From Sinorhizobium psoraleae (lineage in GTDB: Bacteria > Pseudomonadota > Alphaproteobacteria > Rhizobiales > Rhizobiaceae), in contig NZ_JABEKV010000004.1 of NCBI RefSeq assembly GCF_013283645.1, positions 434,001-498,000 on the forward strand: a stretch of 64,000 nt of DNA, in the 5' to 3' direction. The translations under genes were made by a program, and so were the position numbers. The first letter of the stretch is position 1; the number at the start of each line of letters is the position of its first letter. Below the pieces are notes generated by a model. It was not told the DNA's origin, ran no database searches, and saw only the letters and a list, made by a program, of their open reading frames with translations. This document shows, in pieces, positions 1 through 8,751 of this stretch.

Positions 1-361
1 CGATAAGGCACAGGGCGCCGACGGCGAGCGCCAGCAATGCCGCCACGGCGACCCGGTCCTCAGCCACCCCCGGCACGGCATAGACGGTGGTGAGGACCGC
101 TGCCAGCACCGTCATGGTCGGGGCGTCCGGCCCAACGATCAGCCGCCGCGAAGGGCCGAAGAGCGCATAGGCGATGAGCGGCGTGATGCTGGCGTAGAGG
201 CCGGCTTCCGGCGGAAGACCGGCGATCGCCGGATAGGCGATGGCGCTCGGCAAACCCACGGCAGCGATCGCCAGGCCTGCGGAGATGTCGCCGCTCAGCC
301 AACTCGCCTTGTAGCCGCGAAGATTCGCAAGCAGCGGCAGCCGAGGGGGAGTGAACCGCAA
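1..361 (-). CDS. SulP-family anion transporter, N-terminal part (cut by window edge)
   Basis: Only the first 120 codons are in the window. The reading frame shows the N-terminal SulP/SLC26 signature: a GDISAGLAIAAVGLPSAIAY stretch followed by an AGLPPEAGLYASI motif and hydrophobic helices. SulP proteins are inner-membrane sulfate, bicarbonate or other anion transporters. The start is probably TTG at 361, preceded by GGAGG about 8 bases upstream; no ATG lies in frame. It follows the HlyD-like gene by 17 bp on the same strand, so the two are probably co-transcribed. The substrate cannot be told from this fragment, nor whether a STAS domain follows. Family assignment is firm; the start codon is less so. 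Confidence 0.8.
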   Translation of the reverse strand, partial: MRFTPPRLPLLANLRGYKASWLSGDISAGLAIAAVGLPSAIAYPAIAGLPPEAGLYASITPLIAYALFGPSRRLIVGPDAPTMTVLAAVLTTVYAVPGVAEDRVAVAALLALAVGALCLI

Positions 362-378
362 TGCCGGTCGCCTCCGTA

Positions 379-1611
379 TCAATGGCCGCTGAGGACAAGG
401 GTCTGGACGGGAAGCAGCAGCGCCTGGAGTCTCAGGATCGCCGCATGCACCAGCCCGACCGCATCGACCATATGCAGGTACAGCCACCGCAGCGTGCCGA
501 TGTTCCCCGACTCCAGCTCGTCGTGATTGCTGGTATAGGCATTGGCGATGCAGCTGCTTCCCGGCGGGATGCCAGCAAGCTGGCCCGCATACAGCGGCTC
601 CAGATAGGTCGTCAGAGTGCCGGGGCGTGCCAATTGCTGGGCGTCGACGAGCAGATCCGTCGGCCGATACTGGCCGGCGGCGATGACGTCCTGGACTTGC
701 GTGACCACCATCGGGATGATGGTGAAGGGCTTGCCGATGCAGGTCGCCTCGGCGATCATCCCGGCCTTCATCACCTGCGCCTCTATCTGGCCGAAGCCGG
801 CGACAAGTGCCACGCGCCCGGCCTGTTCGGGCACGAGGACGCCCGCGGTGCGGATCATCGGATTGACGATGTCGCCGGGCCGAAGGGTAAATTGCTGCAC
901 GGTGCCGGCGACGCCGGCGCGCACCGTCGTCTTGTCCAAGTCCACCTGAGCCTGGGCGAGTGCCGCCTCGGCGCTTGCCTTCTGCGCCGGCAGGAGCGAG
1001 GAGATCTTCGTCTCCAGGGTCTGCTTGTTCGAAACGGCGGCGGCGAGTGCGCCCTTGCGGCCGTCGGCGGCGACCTGCAGCCGCTCGATTTCCCGCCTCG
1101 AGACAATGTTGGCGTTGCGCTGGTTCAATTCGACCTGCGTCTGAAGTTCGTTCAACGCTTGGAGGTAGGCGCCCTGCGCTTGTGCGATCAGGCCGTCGGC
1201 GGAGGCAAGCTCGCTCTGCGCCACGGTCGTCTGCGCCTCAATTTCCGCGACGCGCCGGCGTGCGGTTTCAAGCGCCGCCCGCTGCTGCGCATCGTCAAGG
1301 CGGAAAAGCGGTGTGCCGGCCGCGACCTTCTCATTGAGGCCGACATAGACCTCGGCCACCCGCCCGTTCGACTCGGGCAGGATGGTGACCGTGCGGAAGA
1401 CGGCGGTGACATTGGTGGTCGAAGGGTGGAAATAGAAGATCATCGTGATCAGCGACACTGTGAGAATCACGCAAGCGGTGATGCCGTAGCGCAACTCGAA
1501 CCACATCGAATAGAGATTGATCTCGCGGCCGATGCGCTTGCCCTGGACATAGCGGCGGACGAGATAGTCGGGAAAGATGGTGAGCAGCGAGCAGATCAGG
1601 AATTCCAGCAT
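379..1611 (-). CDS. HlyD-family membrane-fusion protein (YibH/YiaV-like)
   Basis: A 410-residue periplasmic adaptor. A short N-terminal hydrophobic segment and a clear transmembrane helix (about residues 43-61) are followed by a biotinyl-lipoyl-like half motif around residues 75-105 (PESNGRVAEVYV). A long Ala/Gln/Glu-rich coiled-coil hairpin spans about 110-215, and the second lipoyl half is near TVRAGVAGTVQQFTLRPGD. It lies three bases after the DUF3302-like gene, whose stop sits in its ribosome-binding region (AGGGGGTGAGCC), suggesting translational coupling. The pairing of a DUF3302 protein with an HlyD protein resembles E. coli yibI-yibH and yiaW-yiaV. No ABC or RND pump subunit lies next to it; the downstream partner is a SulP transporter. 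The exported substrate is unknown. Confidence 0.85.
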   Translation of the reverse strand: MLEFLICSLLTIFPDYLVRRYVQGKRIGREINLYSMWFELRYGITACVILTVSLITMIFYFHPSTTNVTAVFRTVTILPESNGRVAEVYVGLNEKVAAGTPLFRLDDAQQRAALETARRRVAEIEAQTTVAQSELASADGLIAQAQGAYLQALNELQTQVELNQRNANIVSRREIERLQVAADGRKGALAAAVSNKQTLETKISSLLPAQKASAEAALAQAQVDLDKTTVRAGVAGTVQQFTLRPGDIVNPMIRTAGVLVPEQAGRVALVAGFGQIEAQVMKAGMIAEATCIGKPFTIIPMVVTQVQDVIAAGQYRPTDLLVDAQQLARPGTLTTYLEPLYAGQLAGIPPGSSCIANAYTSNHDELESGNIGTLRWLYLHMVDAVGLVHAAILRLQALLLPVQTLVLSGH

Positions 1612-1614
1612 GGC

Positions 1615-2127
1615 TCACCCCCTGTGCTCGATCTTGTCGTCGCCCGGCGCCGGCACGACTTCGAGCGGCACCCATTGCGGCCCGCCTGCCGGCGGCTGCT
1701 CCGGTGGGGGCGCTTTCCGTTGAGCTTCTGACCTCATCGCCGCCAGTCCGCTCTGCGCGGCCTCGCGCTCGTCGGCCCTCTCGTCGCGGCGAGCAATCCT
1801 GGCGAGCGAGCGGGCGATCGACTTCACAGGGGAGGCAAAGTCCGGAAACTCGACCATGGCGAGCAGCAGCGCGGCGATCCAGAACAGATGATTGTGGGTG
1901 AAGAGCGCGATCAAACACAGCACGCCGATGATCTGCAACTGCCCCTTGCTTGCGCCATGCGCCATGTGTTCGGGCAGCGCGTGCAGCCTGAGATAGAGGA
2001 TGCCGACCAGGAAGACCACGAGCAGCACGAAGACGGTCATCACATTGAACAGGACGTCCGTCTCTCCCGGTGCGGTAATGAAAACAGGCAGATGATCCAC
2101 TGCCGCCGGATGCAACGCTTCCGCCAT
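1615..2127 (-). CDS. DUF3302-like inner-membrane protein
   Basis: A 170-residue protein with two or three hydrophobic segments (about residues 25-45 and 65-90), then a charged stretch and a proline-rich C-terminal tail (PPPEQPPAGGP). ATG at 2127 was chosen over the longer frame because GGGGGGA lies directly upstream and the extra N-terminal residues look non-coding. It heads the operon with the HlyD-like and SulP genes. In E. coli the short DUF3302 proteins YibI and YiaW are partnered with HlyD-like proteins; the partner here suggests the same family, although this protein is longer. The molecular function is unknown. Confidence 0.65.
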   Translation of the reverse strand: MAEALHPAAVDHLPVFITAPGETDVLFNVMTVFVLLVVFLVGILYLRLHALPEHMAHGASKGQLQIIGVLCLIALFTHNHLFWIAALLLAMVEFPDFASPVKSIARSLARIARRDERADEREAAQSGLAAMRSEAQRKAPPPEQPPAGGPQWVPLEVVPAPGDDKIEHRG

Positions 2128-2514
2128 TTCGTCCCCCCAAAGCAGACCGTGCCAAGGCCGCATCATACGCCTTATGTCGTGGACTTCAAAGCGTTCCCCG
2201 GGACCGATACGGCGATGGCCGCGCATGAAAGGATGGGGGTGGCGGCGGGTTGGTTTTAGTGGGGTAGGGGAAGGGGCGGTGTCAGCGGTCGTTATCGGTT
2301 CAGCCCATCTCGCCACTACAGGCGACCACGAGCCGCCCGCGATTGCGCCTCTTGATTGCCAAGCAATTGACAATACAACCGTTTTGGGCTATGCCAAGGT
2401 CGTTTTCCGAAATCTGAAATACGTTCCTTGCAGCGAATTGCGTTTAGTCGTTCGAAACTGAACTGCAGCGCCGTGCGTCCTTCCGGCGCACGCCCGTCCG
2501 CCCAGGAGTGTTTC
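2128..2514. other. Divergent intergenic region
   Basis: 387 bp between the divergent DUF3302-like gene and the modular beta protein. Both promoters should lie here. I see no convincing hairpin, operator or RNA gene in it. The part nearest 2514 is less GC-rich (2340-2460) and ends in AGGAG, 5 bases before the ATG at 2515. Confidence 0.5.
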
Positions 2515-4794
2515 ATGGTTCTCCCGCTTCCGCCCATCGTGCATGGGCCGATCACGCGCTTCTCTCCCTCAGTTCGGGTCACCGGAGTTCTCGCCGACGC
2601 GACGGTCGAGCTCTTCGCCGACGGCGGCCAGATCGGAAAATCCGTCGCCGGATCGAACGGCACCGTCTGGGTGACAATCTTCGACACGCCGAATGCCGGG
2701 CAACTGATCACCGCCGTCCAGACGACGACGGACGGCAGCAGCGCGCCTTCGCCGCAAAGCGTGCCGGTCATCGACCTCCCCAACCCCCCGCCGTCGCCGG
2801 TCTTCGTTTCGCCGCTGACGACGGCCATGTCCGCCGTGCGGCTGAGTGGCCTCGTGCCCGGCGCTTCGGTAACGATCAGCAACAACGGCACGGTCGTCGG
2901 GCTTGGCGGCGGCAGCGAAACCACCGCCTGGATCCCGATCCTTGCGGGCGCCAGCCTCGATGCCGGGACGCCGCTCGTAGCGGAGCAGACGCTGGCCGGA
3001 ATCTCCAGCCCGTCCGTCGCCAGTCTTCCGCTCGTGCAAATCGGCCGTGAAGTGGATCTTCCAACGCCAAACGTCGCCCAGCCGGTGACCGCCTGCGAGA
3101 CCAGTATCAACGTTTCGGGCGTCACGCCGTCGGCCGACCTCATCGCCGACAACGAGGGCGTCGTCACCACCTGGTTCAATCCGGCCGAGGCCTATGCCGC
3201 CTGGGGCGCGCCGCAGTTCCGGCAGGGGAAGATGCTGGTCAAGCAGGCGTTCCCGCGTCTCAACAGTGAAAGCGGTACAACCACGGTGCCGGTCGGACCA
3301 CCGGTAACGCCTCCGACGCCGACGATCCAGTCCGACATCTGCCCGCAGATCGCACAGATCAAGCTTTCGAATCTGGCACCGGGATCGGTCGTCACTGTCT
3401 ACACGCGCGCACCCGACCCGGCCAATCCGGGAACGATCGTCGAGACCGCGATCGGAACGGCCGGCGTCAGCGCCTCGAGCGAGCCCTTCAACCTGCCGCC
3501 CGGCGTCAACCCGGTTACGTCCGCCGGACAGCCAGTGCTGCTGACGGCCGCGCAGAGCCGTTGCGGGCTGACGAGCGCGAAAGCCGCGCCAGCGAAATTT
3601 GCGGCCGCAGGCGGACCCTATATGGTGCCGATCCTCGCCGGCCCGCTCTACGACTGCGCCCGCGTCGTGGTGATGCAGAGCGCCCATCCCGGCTCGCAGG
3701 TCGAGGCGCGCTCGACTGCAACGGGTCTGCCGCTCGGCGATCTCGTCTTCGTCGATCAACCGACGGTGTTCTTCAAGACGTGGTTCCCGCTCGTCGAGGA
3801 CGACAAGGTCTTCATCCGGCAATATGGCTGCAATGCCAACGGCGATTCCGCGGCGGACCGCGTGCATCCCTTGCCCGCGCCGATCCCGGTGCCGGAGATC
3901 GGGGCGCCGGTCAGGCCGGCCGCGCCCTTCGTCTACGCCCATGGCTTCCTGCGCGGCGCCCGCGCGCATCTGCTCGTCAACGGTGTGCTCCGGTCGAGTG
4001 TCGACACGCAATATTCCGATGCCTGGATTCCGGTAGGGGCGCCGCCGCTTACCGAAGAGGACGTGGTCTTTGTCGTGCAGACGCTTTGTGCTCACGCCAG
4101 CGCCAAGGAGGGGCGCGGCGTGCCCGTCACGCGCGGCCATCTGAAGGTCAGCGTCACGCCGGAGACCGTGGTGCGGGGCTCGACCGCATCGGTTACGGTG
4201 ACGGCGGTTGACGTCGATACCGGCGGTGCGGTGACCGGTGCACAGGTCCTGCTTGACGGAAAGGTCGTCGGCAGCACGGGTACCGCCTTTTCCTTCTCGC
4301 CCAAGGCCGGCCAGCCCAACCCGGCGGGGTTGGTCAAATCGCCGGTCCAATATTTCGACGCGCCGTTCTCGATCACCCTGACCGACCCGCCGCCGCAGAC
4401 GGGCAAGCTCCATCTCAATGTCGGCCCGGGAGCACCGATCCCGCAGAAGGTCGCGCTCGCCGGTGCGACATGGACGGTCACGCCCCAGTGGTTGACCGGC
4501 CAGTCGTTCACGGCAAACGGCGCGAGTGCCACCATCGCGCTGCCGCAGCCGCCGACCGGCAGCCAGGCCAAGGTCACGGTCAGTCTCGCGACCACCTGGG
4601 CGGTCGCCGGCGAGATCAACGGCGCGGTGTTCCCGCCTCAAACCTTCCCCGGGCTGATGAACCCCGATCCGACCGTCCTGAGCTGGACCGGCAGCGACCT
4701 CACCGCCGGCTGGTGGGCGCTGGTGTCCGTCAGCGAGGACGAGGACGGCAATGCCCGCCTCAATGTCGTTGCGACCTTCCAGGGCGTGCAGTAG
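2515..4794 (+). CDS. Large protein of repeated beta-sandwich-like modules, function unknown
   Basis: 759 residues, starting at ATG 2515 behind AGGAG; an in-frame upstream extension to 2428 looks non-coding. I do not recognise the family. The protein reads as about seven degenerate modules of 80-100 residues. Each has a pattern like VxLSGLxPGAxVxIxxNG, then a WIPI or TWFP strand, then VxQTLxxxxSxPS, and modules are joined by proline-rich linkers (PNPPPSPV, GPPVTPPTPT). A later segment (about residues 550-600, VSVTPETVVRGSTASVTVTA) looks Ig-like/BIG-like. Paired cysteines recur in the middle modules (for example DICPQ, YDCARV, YGCNAN, TLCAHA), which could form disulfides if exported. There is no classical signal peptide, LPXTG motif or transmembrane helix. 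Isolated gene, 252 bp from the next. Confidence 0.75.
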   Translation: MVLPLPPIVHGPITRFSPSVRVTGVLADATVELFADGGQIGKSVAGSNGTVWVTIFDTPNAGQLITAVQTTTDGSSAPSPQSVPVIDLPNPPPSPVFVSPLTTAMSAVRLSGLVPGASVTISNNGTVVGLGGGSETTAWIPILAGASLDAGTPLVAEQTLAGISSPSVASLPLVQIGREVDLPTPNVAQPVTACETSINVSGVTPSADLIADNEGVVTTWFNPAEAYAAWGAPQFRQGKMLVKQAFPRLNSESGTTTVPVGPPVTPPTPTIQSDICPQIAQIKLSNLAPGSVVTVYTRAPDPANPGTIVETAIGTAGVSASSEPFNLPPGVNPVTSAGQPVLLTAAQSRCGLTSAKAAPAKFAAAGGPYMVPILAGPLYDCARVVVMQSAHPGSQVEARSTATGLPLGDLVFVDQPTVFFKTWFPLVEDDKVFIRQYGCNANGDSAADRVHPLPAPIPVPEIGAPVRPAAPFVYAHGFLRGARAHLLVNGVLRSSVDTQYSDAWIPVGAPPLTEEDVVFVVQTLCAHASAKEGRGVPVTRGHLKVSVTPETVVRGSTASVTVTAVDVDTGGAVTGAQVLLDGKVVGSTGTAFSFSPKAGQPNPAGLVKSPVQYFDAPFSITLTDPPPQTGKLHLNVGPGAPIPQKVALAGATWTVTPQWLTGQSFTANGASATIALPQPPTGSQAKVTVSLATTWAVAGEINGAVFPPQTFPGLMNPDPTVLSWTGSDLTAGWWALVSVSEDEDGNARLNVVATFQGVQ

Positions 4795-5046
4795 CCGTGC
4801 GTGCCATCGGCCGGGCATTCGCGAGCCGCCCTCCCGCCCAGCGGAAAGCGCGGCATGGACGCCTGGGTTCAGGCAAAAAAACGTCCCAATCCTCTGCTTC
4901 TGCATTTTTTTGCCGTGTTGCGCATGCAGAGCGGATCGTCGCGAGCGTTGGCGCGAGATCCGGGAGGAACGGCAATGGCCGGCACGCTCGCTGTTTTCGG
5001 TTGATTCAAGCTGGAATCATCGTGATCTAGGCTTGGACGTGATTCC
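4795..5046. other. Intergenic region
   Basis: 252 bp separating the beta-module gene from the MscS-family gene. It contains A- and T-runs (a run of seven A at about 4876 and of seven T at about 4906) but no strong dyad. Promoter elements of the downstream gene are probably here. Confidence 0.4.
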
Positions 5047-7665
5047 GTGTCGTCATCCGGGACTTCGAAGGGTATCGAATTGCATCTTGTTGGAAAGTTG
5101 ACCGCCGTTTCGCTCGCCGTCCTGACCGGAGCCATTGCGCTTGCCGGCGGCGGCCCGGCCATCGCCCAGCAGGCGACCGAATCCGCACAGCCGGCCCAGC
5201 AAACGCAGCCGGCCGCACCGGCACCGCAGGCCCAGCCTGCGCAACAGGACCAGCCCGATGATGGCGCGGAGACTGCTTCTCCGGCTCTGCAGCAGGCTGA
5301 GGAGCAACTCGCCAATGCCGATCGTGAGCTGAAGCTGCTTGGCGAGCGCGTCGAAAAGGCGAGGGAAGACGATACGCTGCTGGCAGAATTGAAGGTGCAG
5401 GTCGATGCCCTTTCCGGCCAGATCATTGCCGCCACGGTTGCGATGCGGCCGCGACTGGAGGAGATCAAGGCGAGGCTCACCGAGCTTGGTGAGCCGCCCG
5501 GCGAAGGGCAACCGCCGGAAGCCGCTATCGTGACGGAGGAACGAAAACGCCTGATCGCCGAACGGGGGGAGATAAACGCGCTGACGGGGCGTGCCGAAAA
5601 CCTTTCGGTCGAGGCGAGGAAGCTTGCCAACGGCATCACCGCGACTAGACGCGCGCTCTTCTCCAACACGCTTCTGAGACACACCGAGATCTCGGCGGCA
5701 ACGCTGGCGGAGGCCGTCACGACGACAATCGGCGAGACTCAAGCGCTGTCGCGCAGCGTCGGAAGCTGGCTGACCTTTGCCTGGAACTACAAGCGCGTAC
5801 CGCTTCTCATCGCGATTTTCCTCTCGCTCTGCGCGGCGCTGATCTTTCTCGCCGGCAGCCGCCGTCTCTTCGCGCCCTTCCTCCGGCAGAATGGAGACGA
5901 GGAGGAGCCGAACTATTTCAGGCAGCTCTCGGTCGCCTTCTGGTCCACGGTGATCCCGACAGTGTCGGCAACCGCCTTCGCAATGTCGAGCTACTTCTTC
6001 CTCAATAGCTTCAATGTGTTGCGTCCGGATATTGCGCCGATTCTGGCGATCACGCTGGCGGTCGCCGTCGTGCTGCTCTTCGTCACCAGCCTCGCCCAGG
6101 CGGTGCTGTCTCCTCGGCAATCGAATTGGCGTCTCGTGCGCGTTTCCGACCAGGGCGCACGCATGCTGTTCATCTCGATCGTCGCGATGGCGCTGGTCAA
6201 CGTCCTCGATTACCTCGCTGGACGCATCAGCGAATCTCTCGGCTCGCCGGTCATCCTGACCGTTGCCAAGAGTTTCGTGGCCTCGATCATCATCGGCCTC
6301 ATCCTGATGTCGATGGCCTGGATTCGGCCGATGTTGCGGCCCGACGAGCCCTTCGATGCGCCCGGGCGGGCCTGGCCGCGCGTCATCTGGATTTCGTTTC
6401 TTCTCTTCGGCGCACTGCTTGTCGCCATCGCGCTTGCCGGCTATGTCGGCCTCGCTCGCTTCATAGCCACCCAGATCATCGTCACCGGTGCGATTCTGGT
6501 GACGATGTATATCGGCATTCTCACGGGCAAGTCCGTCTCCCGCCAGGGCGCCTTTGCCGAAACGGTGCCAGGGCGCTACCTCGAGCGCCGCTTCAATCTG
6601 GAGCAGGTGGCACTCGACCAGATCGGGCTTGCGGCCGGGCTCGGCATCTATGCGCTGGTGCTGCTGTTCTTCATTCCGCTGATCCTGCTGCAATGGGGCT
6701 TCCAGACCGCCGATATCGAATCCTGGGCCTATCGCGTGCTGACCGAGATCAGGATCGGCACGATCACCATCTCGCTCGTCGGCCTGTTTGCCGGCGTGCT
6801 CTTCTTCGCGCTCGGCTTCGTCGTCACCCGCTGGGTGCAGCGCTGGATCGACGGCAACGTCATGGCGCGCAGCCGGGTCGATGCCGGCGTGCGCAACTCT
6901 ATCCGCACCGGCATTGGCTATGTCGGCGTCGGCCTTGCCGGCCTCATCGGTCTCTCGGCGGCAGGCATCGACCTGTCGAGCCTCGCGCTCGTCGCCGGTG
7001 CTCTGTCCCTCGGCGTCGGTTTTGGCCTGCAGAACATCGTCTCGAACTTTGTCTCTGGCCTGATCCTGCTCGTCGAGCGGCCTTTCAAGGTGGGTGACTG
7101 GATCGTCAGCGGCACGACCGAAGGTTTCGTCCGACGCATCTCCGTGCGCGCCACCGAGATCGAGACCTTCCAGCACCAGTCGATCATGATGCCGAACTCA
7201 CTGCTCATCAACGCCTCGGTCGGCAACTGGACGCACCGCAACAAGCTCGGCCGTTCGGAGATCACCGTCACCGTTACCTATGCGAGCGATCCGCGCCGGG
7301 TGATCGATCTGCTGCAGGAGATCGCCGCCGCCCATCCGATGGTGCTGAAGAACCCGTCGCCTTCGGTCGGCTTCACCGCCTTCGGCGACGAGCGCATGAC
7401 CTTCGAATTGCGCATCTATGTCGCCGACGTGCTGACGGCGGGCAACGTGCGCAACGACATTCGTGTCTCGATCTACGAGCGCTTCCGCGACGAGGGGATC
7501 GGCGCGCCGTTCCCGCTGAAGATCGAGGACACGACGCCGGAGGAAGAGGCTTCGGCCGAGGCAGAGCCTTCGTCCGCGCAAGAGCCCGAGCCTTCGGCCG
7601 AACCGGAAGAGGCGCCGGAAAGCGCGCCGTCCCGCGTCGCCAAACGCGGATCCCGCAGGGGGTGA
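5047..7665 (+). CDS. Large MscS-family mechanosensitive channel with periplasmic DUF3772-like domain
   Basis: 872 residues if started at GTG 5047; TTG at 5080 has a better ribosome-binding site (AAGGG, 7 bases away) and gives 861. A signal peptide (AVLTGAIALAGGGPAIA) precedes a Gln/Pro/Ala-rich linker and a coiled-coil periplasmic region (about 80-240) resembling DUF3772. About ten membrane helices follow, then the MscS core: the pore-lining helix (about 640-690, SLALVAGALSLGVGFGLQ), NIVSNFVSGLILL, and the beta-domain with RPFKVGDWI. The C-terminus is an acidic Glu/Pro/Ala tail ending in basic residues. Such MscK-like proteins are inner-membrane channels that release solutes on hypo-osmotic shock. 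Gating ligands, if any, cannot be inferred. Confidence 0.88.
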   Translation: MSSSGTSKGIELHLVGKLTAVSLAVLTGAIALAGGGPAIAQQATESAQPAQQTQPAAPAPQAQPAQQDQPDDGAETASPALQQAEEQLANADRELKLLGERVEKAREDDTLLAELKVQVDALSGQIIAATVAMRPRLEEIKARLTELGEPPGEGQPPEAAIVTEERKRLIAERGEINALTGRAENLSVEARKLANGITATRRALFSNTLLRHTEISAATLAEAVTTTIGETQALSRSVGSWLTFAWNYKRVPLLIAIFLSLCAALIFLAGSRRLFAPFLRQNGDEEEPNYFRQLSVAFWSTVIPTVSATAFAMSSYFFLNSFNVLRPDIAPILAITLAVAVVLLFVTSLAQAVLSPRQSNWRLVRVSDQGARMLFISIVAMALVNVLDYLAGRISESLGSPVILTVAKSFVASIIIGLILMSMAWIRPMLRPDEPFDAPGRAWPRVIWISFLLFGALLVAIALAGYVGLARFIATQIIVTGAILVTMYIGILTGKSVSRQGAFAETVPGRYLERRFNLEQVALDQIGLAAGLGIYALVLLFFIPLILLQWGFQTADIESWAYRVLTEIRIGTITISLVGLFAGVLFFALGFVVTRWVQRWIDGNVMARSRVDAGVRNSIRTGIGYVGVGLAGLIGLSAAGIDLSSLALVAGALSLGVGFGLQNIVSNFVSGLILLVERPFKVGDWIVSGTTEGFVRRISVRATEIETFQHQSIMMPNSLLINASVGNWTHRNKLGRSEITVTVTYASDPRRVIDLLQEIAAAHPMVLKNPSPSVGFTAFGDERMTFELRIYVADVLTAGNVRNDIRVSIYERFRDEGIGAPFPLKIEDTTPEEEASAEAEPSSAQEPEPSAEPEEAPESAPSRVAKRGSRRG

Positions 7666-7756
7666 CGAGGCGGCCGCCGTTTGCGAGGTTTGCGCGCCGG
7701 GATCAGCCGCGGACGGGACTGAATTGCTTCAGCGCCTCGGGTTGTCACGAAGACTG

Positions 7757-7797
7757 GCGCTTCTCATTCCAGTGACGGGTACAGGAATGAGAAGCGC
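7757..7797. repeat. Perfect 14-bp inverted repeat
   Basis: GCGCTTCTCATTCC (7757-7770) and GGAATGAGAAGCGC (7784-7797) are exact reverse complements around a 13-base spacer. It lies 91 bp after the MscS-family stop. No T-run follows on either strand, so it is not a textbook intrinsic terminator. It may be a regulatory dyad or a small repeat element. Confidence 0.75.
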
Positions 7798-8063
7798 ATT
7801 GCTAACCGCCAAGCGTTCGCTTTGCGCCGCCGCGGTTTTGGCCAAAGCGGGGGCGGACGTCGTCGTTACGCTCGCCGCGCCGCTCGCGTCGATGACCACA
7901 AAGCTGCCGCTCAATGGTCAGCAAATCGCCCCGGTACCGCCCCATCGAGCACTCTTAGACGGTTCATCGTCACCAATGCGTCGCCCCCCTAGGGGGAGGA
8001 ACGAACGACTGCTGCGTGTTCCTTGGACCGGTACCGATCCAGAACATGCGGCAATTCAAGTAC

Positions 8064-8106
8064 TACAGCGACCTTTGCGCGTCTGGAGACCCACGGGCGC
8101 TGTAAG
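8064..8106. repeat. Palindromic intergenic element A, copy 1 (degenerate)
   Basis: TACAGCGACCTTTGCGCGTC opens this copy and GGGCGCTGTAAG closes it, matching the outer arms of the copies at 16585 and 34640. The inner stem has decayed (GTCTGGAGACCCACGG in place of GCGCGTCTGATNAGACGCGC). It lies about 46 bp before the DUF4168 start codon, so it could be part of that gene's leader. Confidence 0.6.
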
Positions 8107-8152
8107 GCGGTATTGCTGCCGATCAAGTCATGCACGTTACAGAGGAATGAAC

Positions 8153-8605
8153 ATGATCACTCGCTATACACCCGTTGCAACGTTGACCGCTGCGGCATTC
8201 AGCTTGATGGTTTTCAGCCCGGCGTCCGCGTTGGAAATGGCCCAGGCGCAACAGACGCAGCCCCAGGCGCAACAGACGCAGCCGATGCAGGGGCAGCCCG
8301 ATAGCACCGGCGCGGCCGTCAGCGACCAGAAGATCGAGGCCTTTGCGGTCGCCTATCTGCAAGTCGACAAGGTCCGGCAGGAATATTCGGCCAAGATCGA
8401 AGCGACACCGGACGACGCTGCAAAGCAAAAGCTGCAGACCGAAGCCAGCCAGCAGATGGTTCAGGCCGTTGAAGCCTCCCCGGACATTTCCGTGGAGGAA
8501 TATACATCCATCCTGACGGCCGCGCAGAACGACCCGGCTTTGGCCAAGAAGGTTCAGGAGAAGATCCAGAACTCCGCACCCGCGCAGGCACCGGCTCAGC
8601 AATAA
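8153..8605 (+). CDS. Secreted DUF4168-type protein
   Basis: 150 residues with an N-terminal signal peptide (about 1-25, ending near SPASA) followed by a Gln/Thr/Pro low-complexity linker in which AQAQQTQP is repeated. A helical domain (about 55-135) follows, with QKIEAFAVAYLQVDKVRQEY at its start and a DISVEEYTSILTAAQNDP segment near the end, which is the DUF4168 pattern. ATG 8153 is chosen because AGAGGA lies six bases before it; ATG 8147 is too close to that site. The family is widespread in alphaproteobacteria and periplasmic, with no established function. It stands alone, downstream of a palindromic repeat. Confidence 0.8.
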   Translation: MITRYTPVATLTAAAFSLMVFSPASALEMAQAQQTQPQAQQTQPMQGQPDSTGAAVSDQKIEAFAVAYLQVDKVRQEYSAKIEATPDDAAKQKLQTEASQQMVQAVEASPDISVEEYTSILTAAQNDPALAKKVQEKIQNSAPAQAPAQQ

Positions 8606-8710
8606 TTGCGGCGCGCGGAAGTCACCATGAACCGGCGCAACGGTAATCACACCGTCGCTCCACAAGCAGTGCCCGCACTTTCGCGGGCACTCGCATCATT
8701 GAAAGTGCAA

Positions 8711-8746
8711 GCCTTTGCGCGCCCGACAGGACGCGCGGCGCCGTAG
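8711..8746. repeat. Palindromic intergenic element A, copy 2 (partial)
   Basis: CCTTTGCGCGCCCGACAGGA followed by CGCGCGGCGCCGTAG keeps the core spacing and right arm of element A but has substitutions in the stem and no clear left arm. It sits between the convergent DUF4168 and PPK2 genes and could help terminate one or both transcripts. Confidence 0.5.
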
Positions 8747-8751
8747 CTGCG

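Larger units (their letters stand above)
7666..8152. other. Intergenic region with inverted repeat and palindromic element
   Basis: 487 bp with no convincing gene. It contains a perfect 14-bp inverted repeat (7757-7797) and a degenerate copy of the GCGCGTCT palindromic element (8064-8106) just upstream of the DUF4168 gene. Frames through it are low-complexity and are not supported by a start site or family. Confidence 0.6.

Noticed and set aside
2569..4905. Open antisense frame of 778 codons opposite the beta-module gene
   Set aside because: Its product is rich in Arg, Gly and Asp without hydrophobic periodicity or any recognisable motif, as expected for an antisense frame in GC-rich DNA. 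The plus strand shows clear modular protein structure and a ribosome-binding site.
5053..7176. Open antisense frame of 707 codons opposite the MscS-family gene
   Set aside because: It is the mirror of an intact membrane-protein gene, and its translation is highly charged with no domain.
7990..8045. A second EcfG-type promoter before the DUF4168 gene (GGAAC at 7996)
   Set aside because: The TT lies 16 rather than 18 bases after GGAAC and the surrounding bases do not match, so the spacing is wrong.
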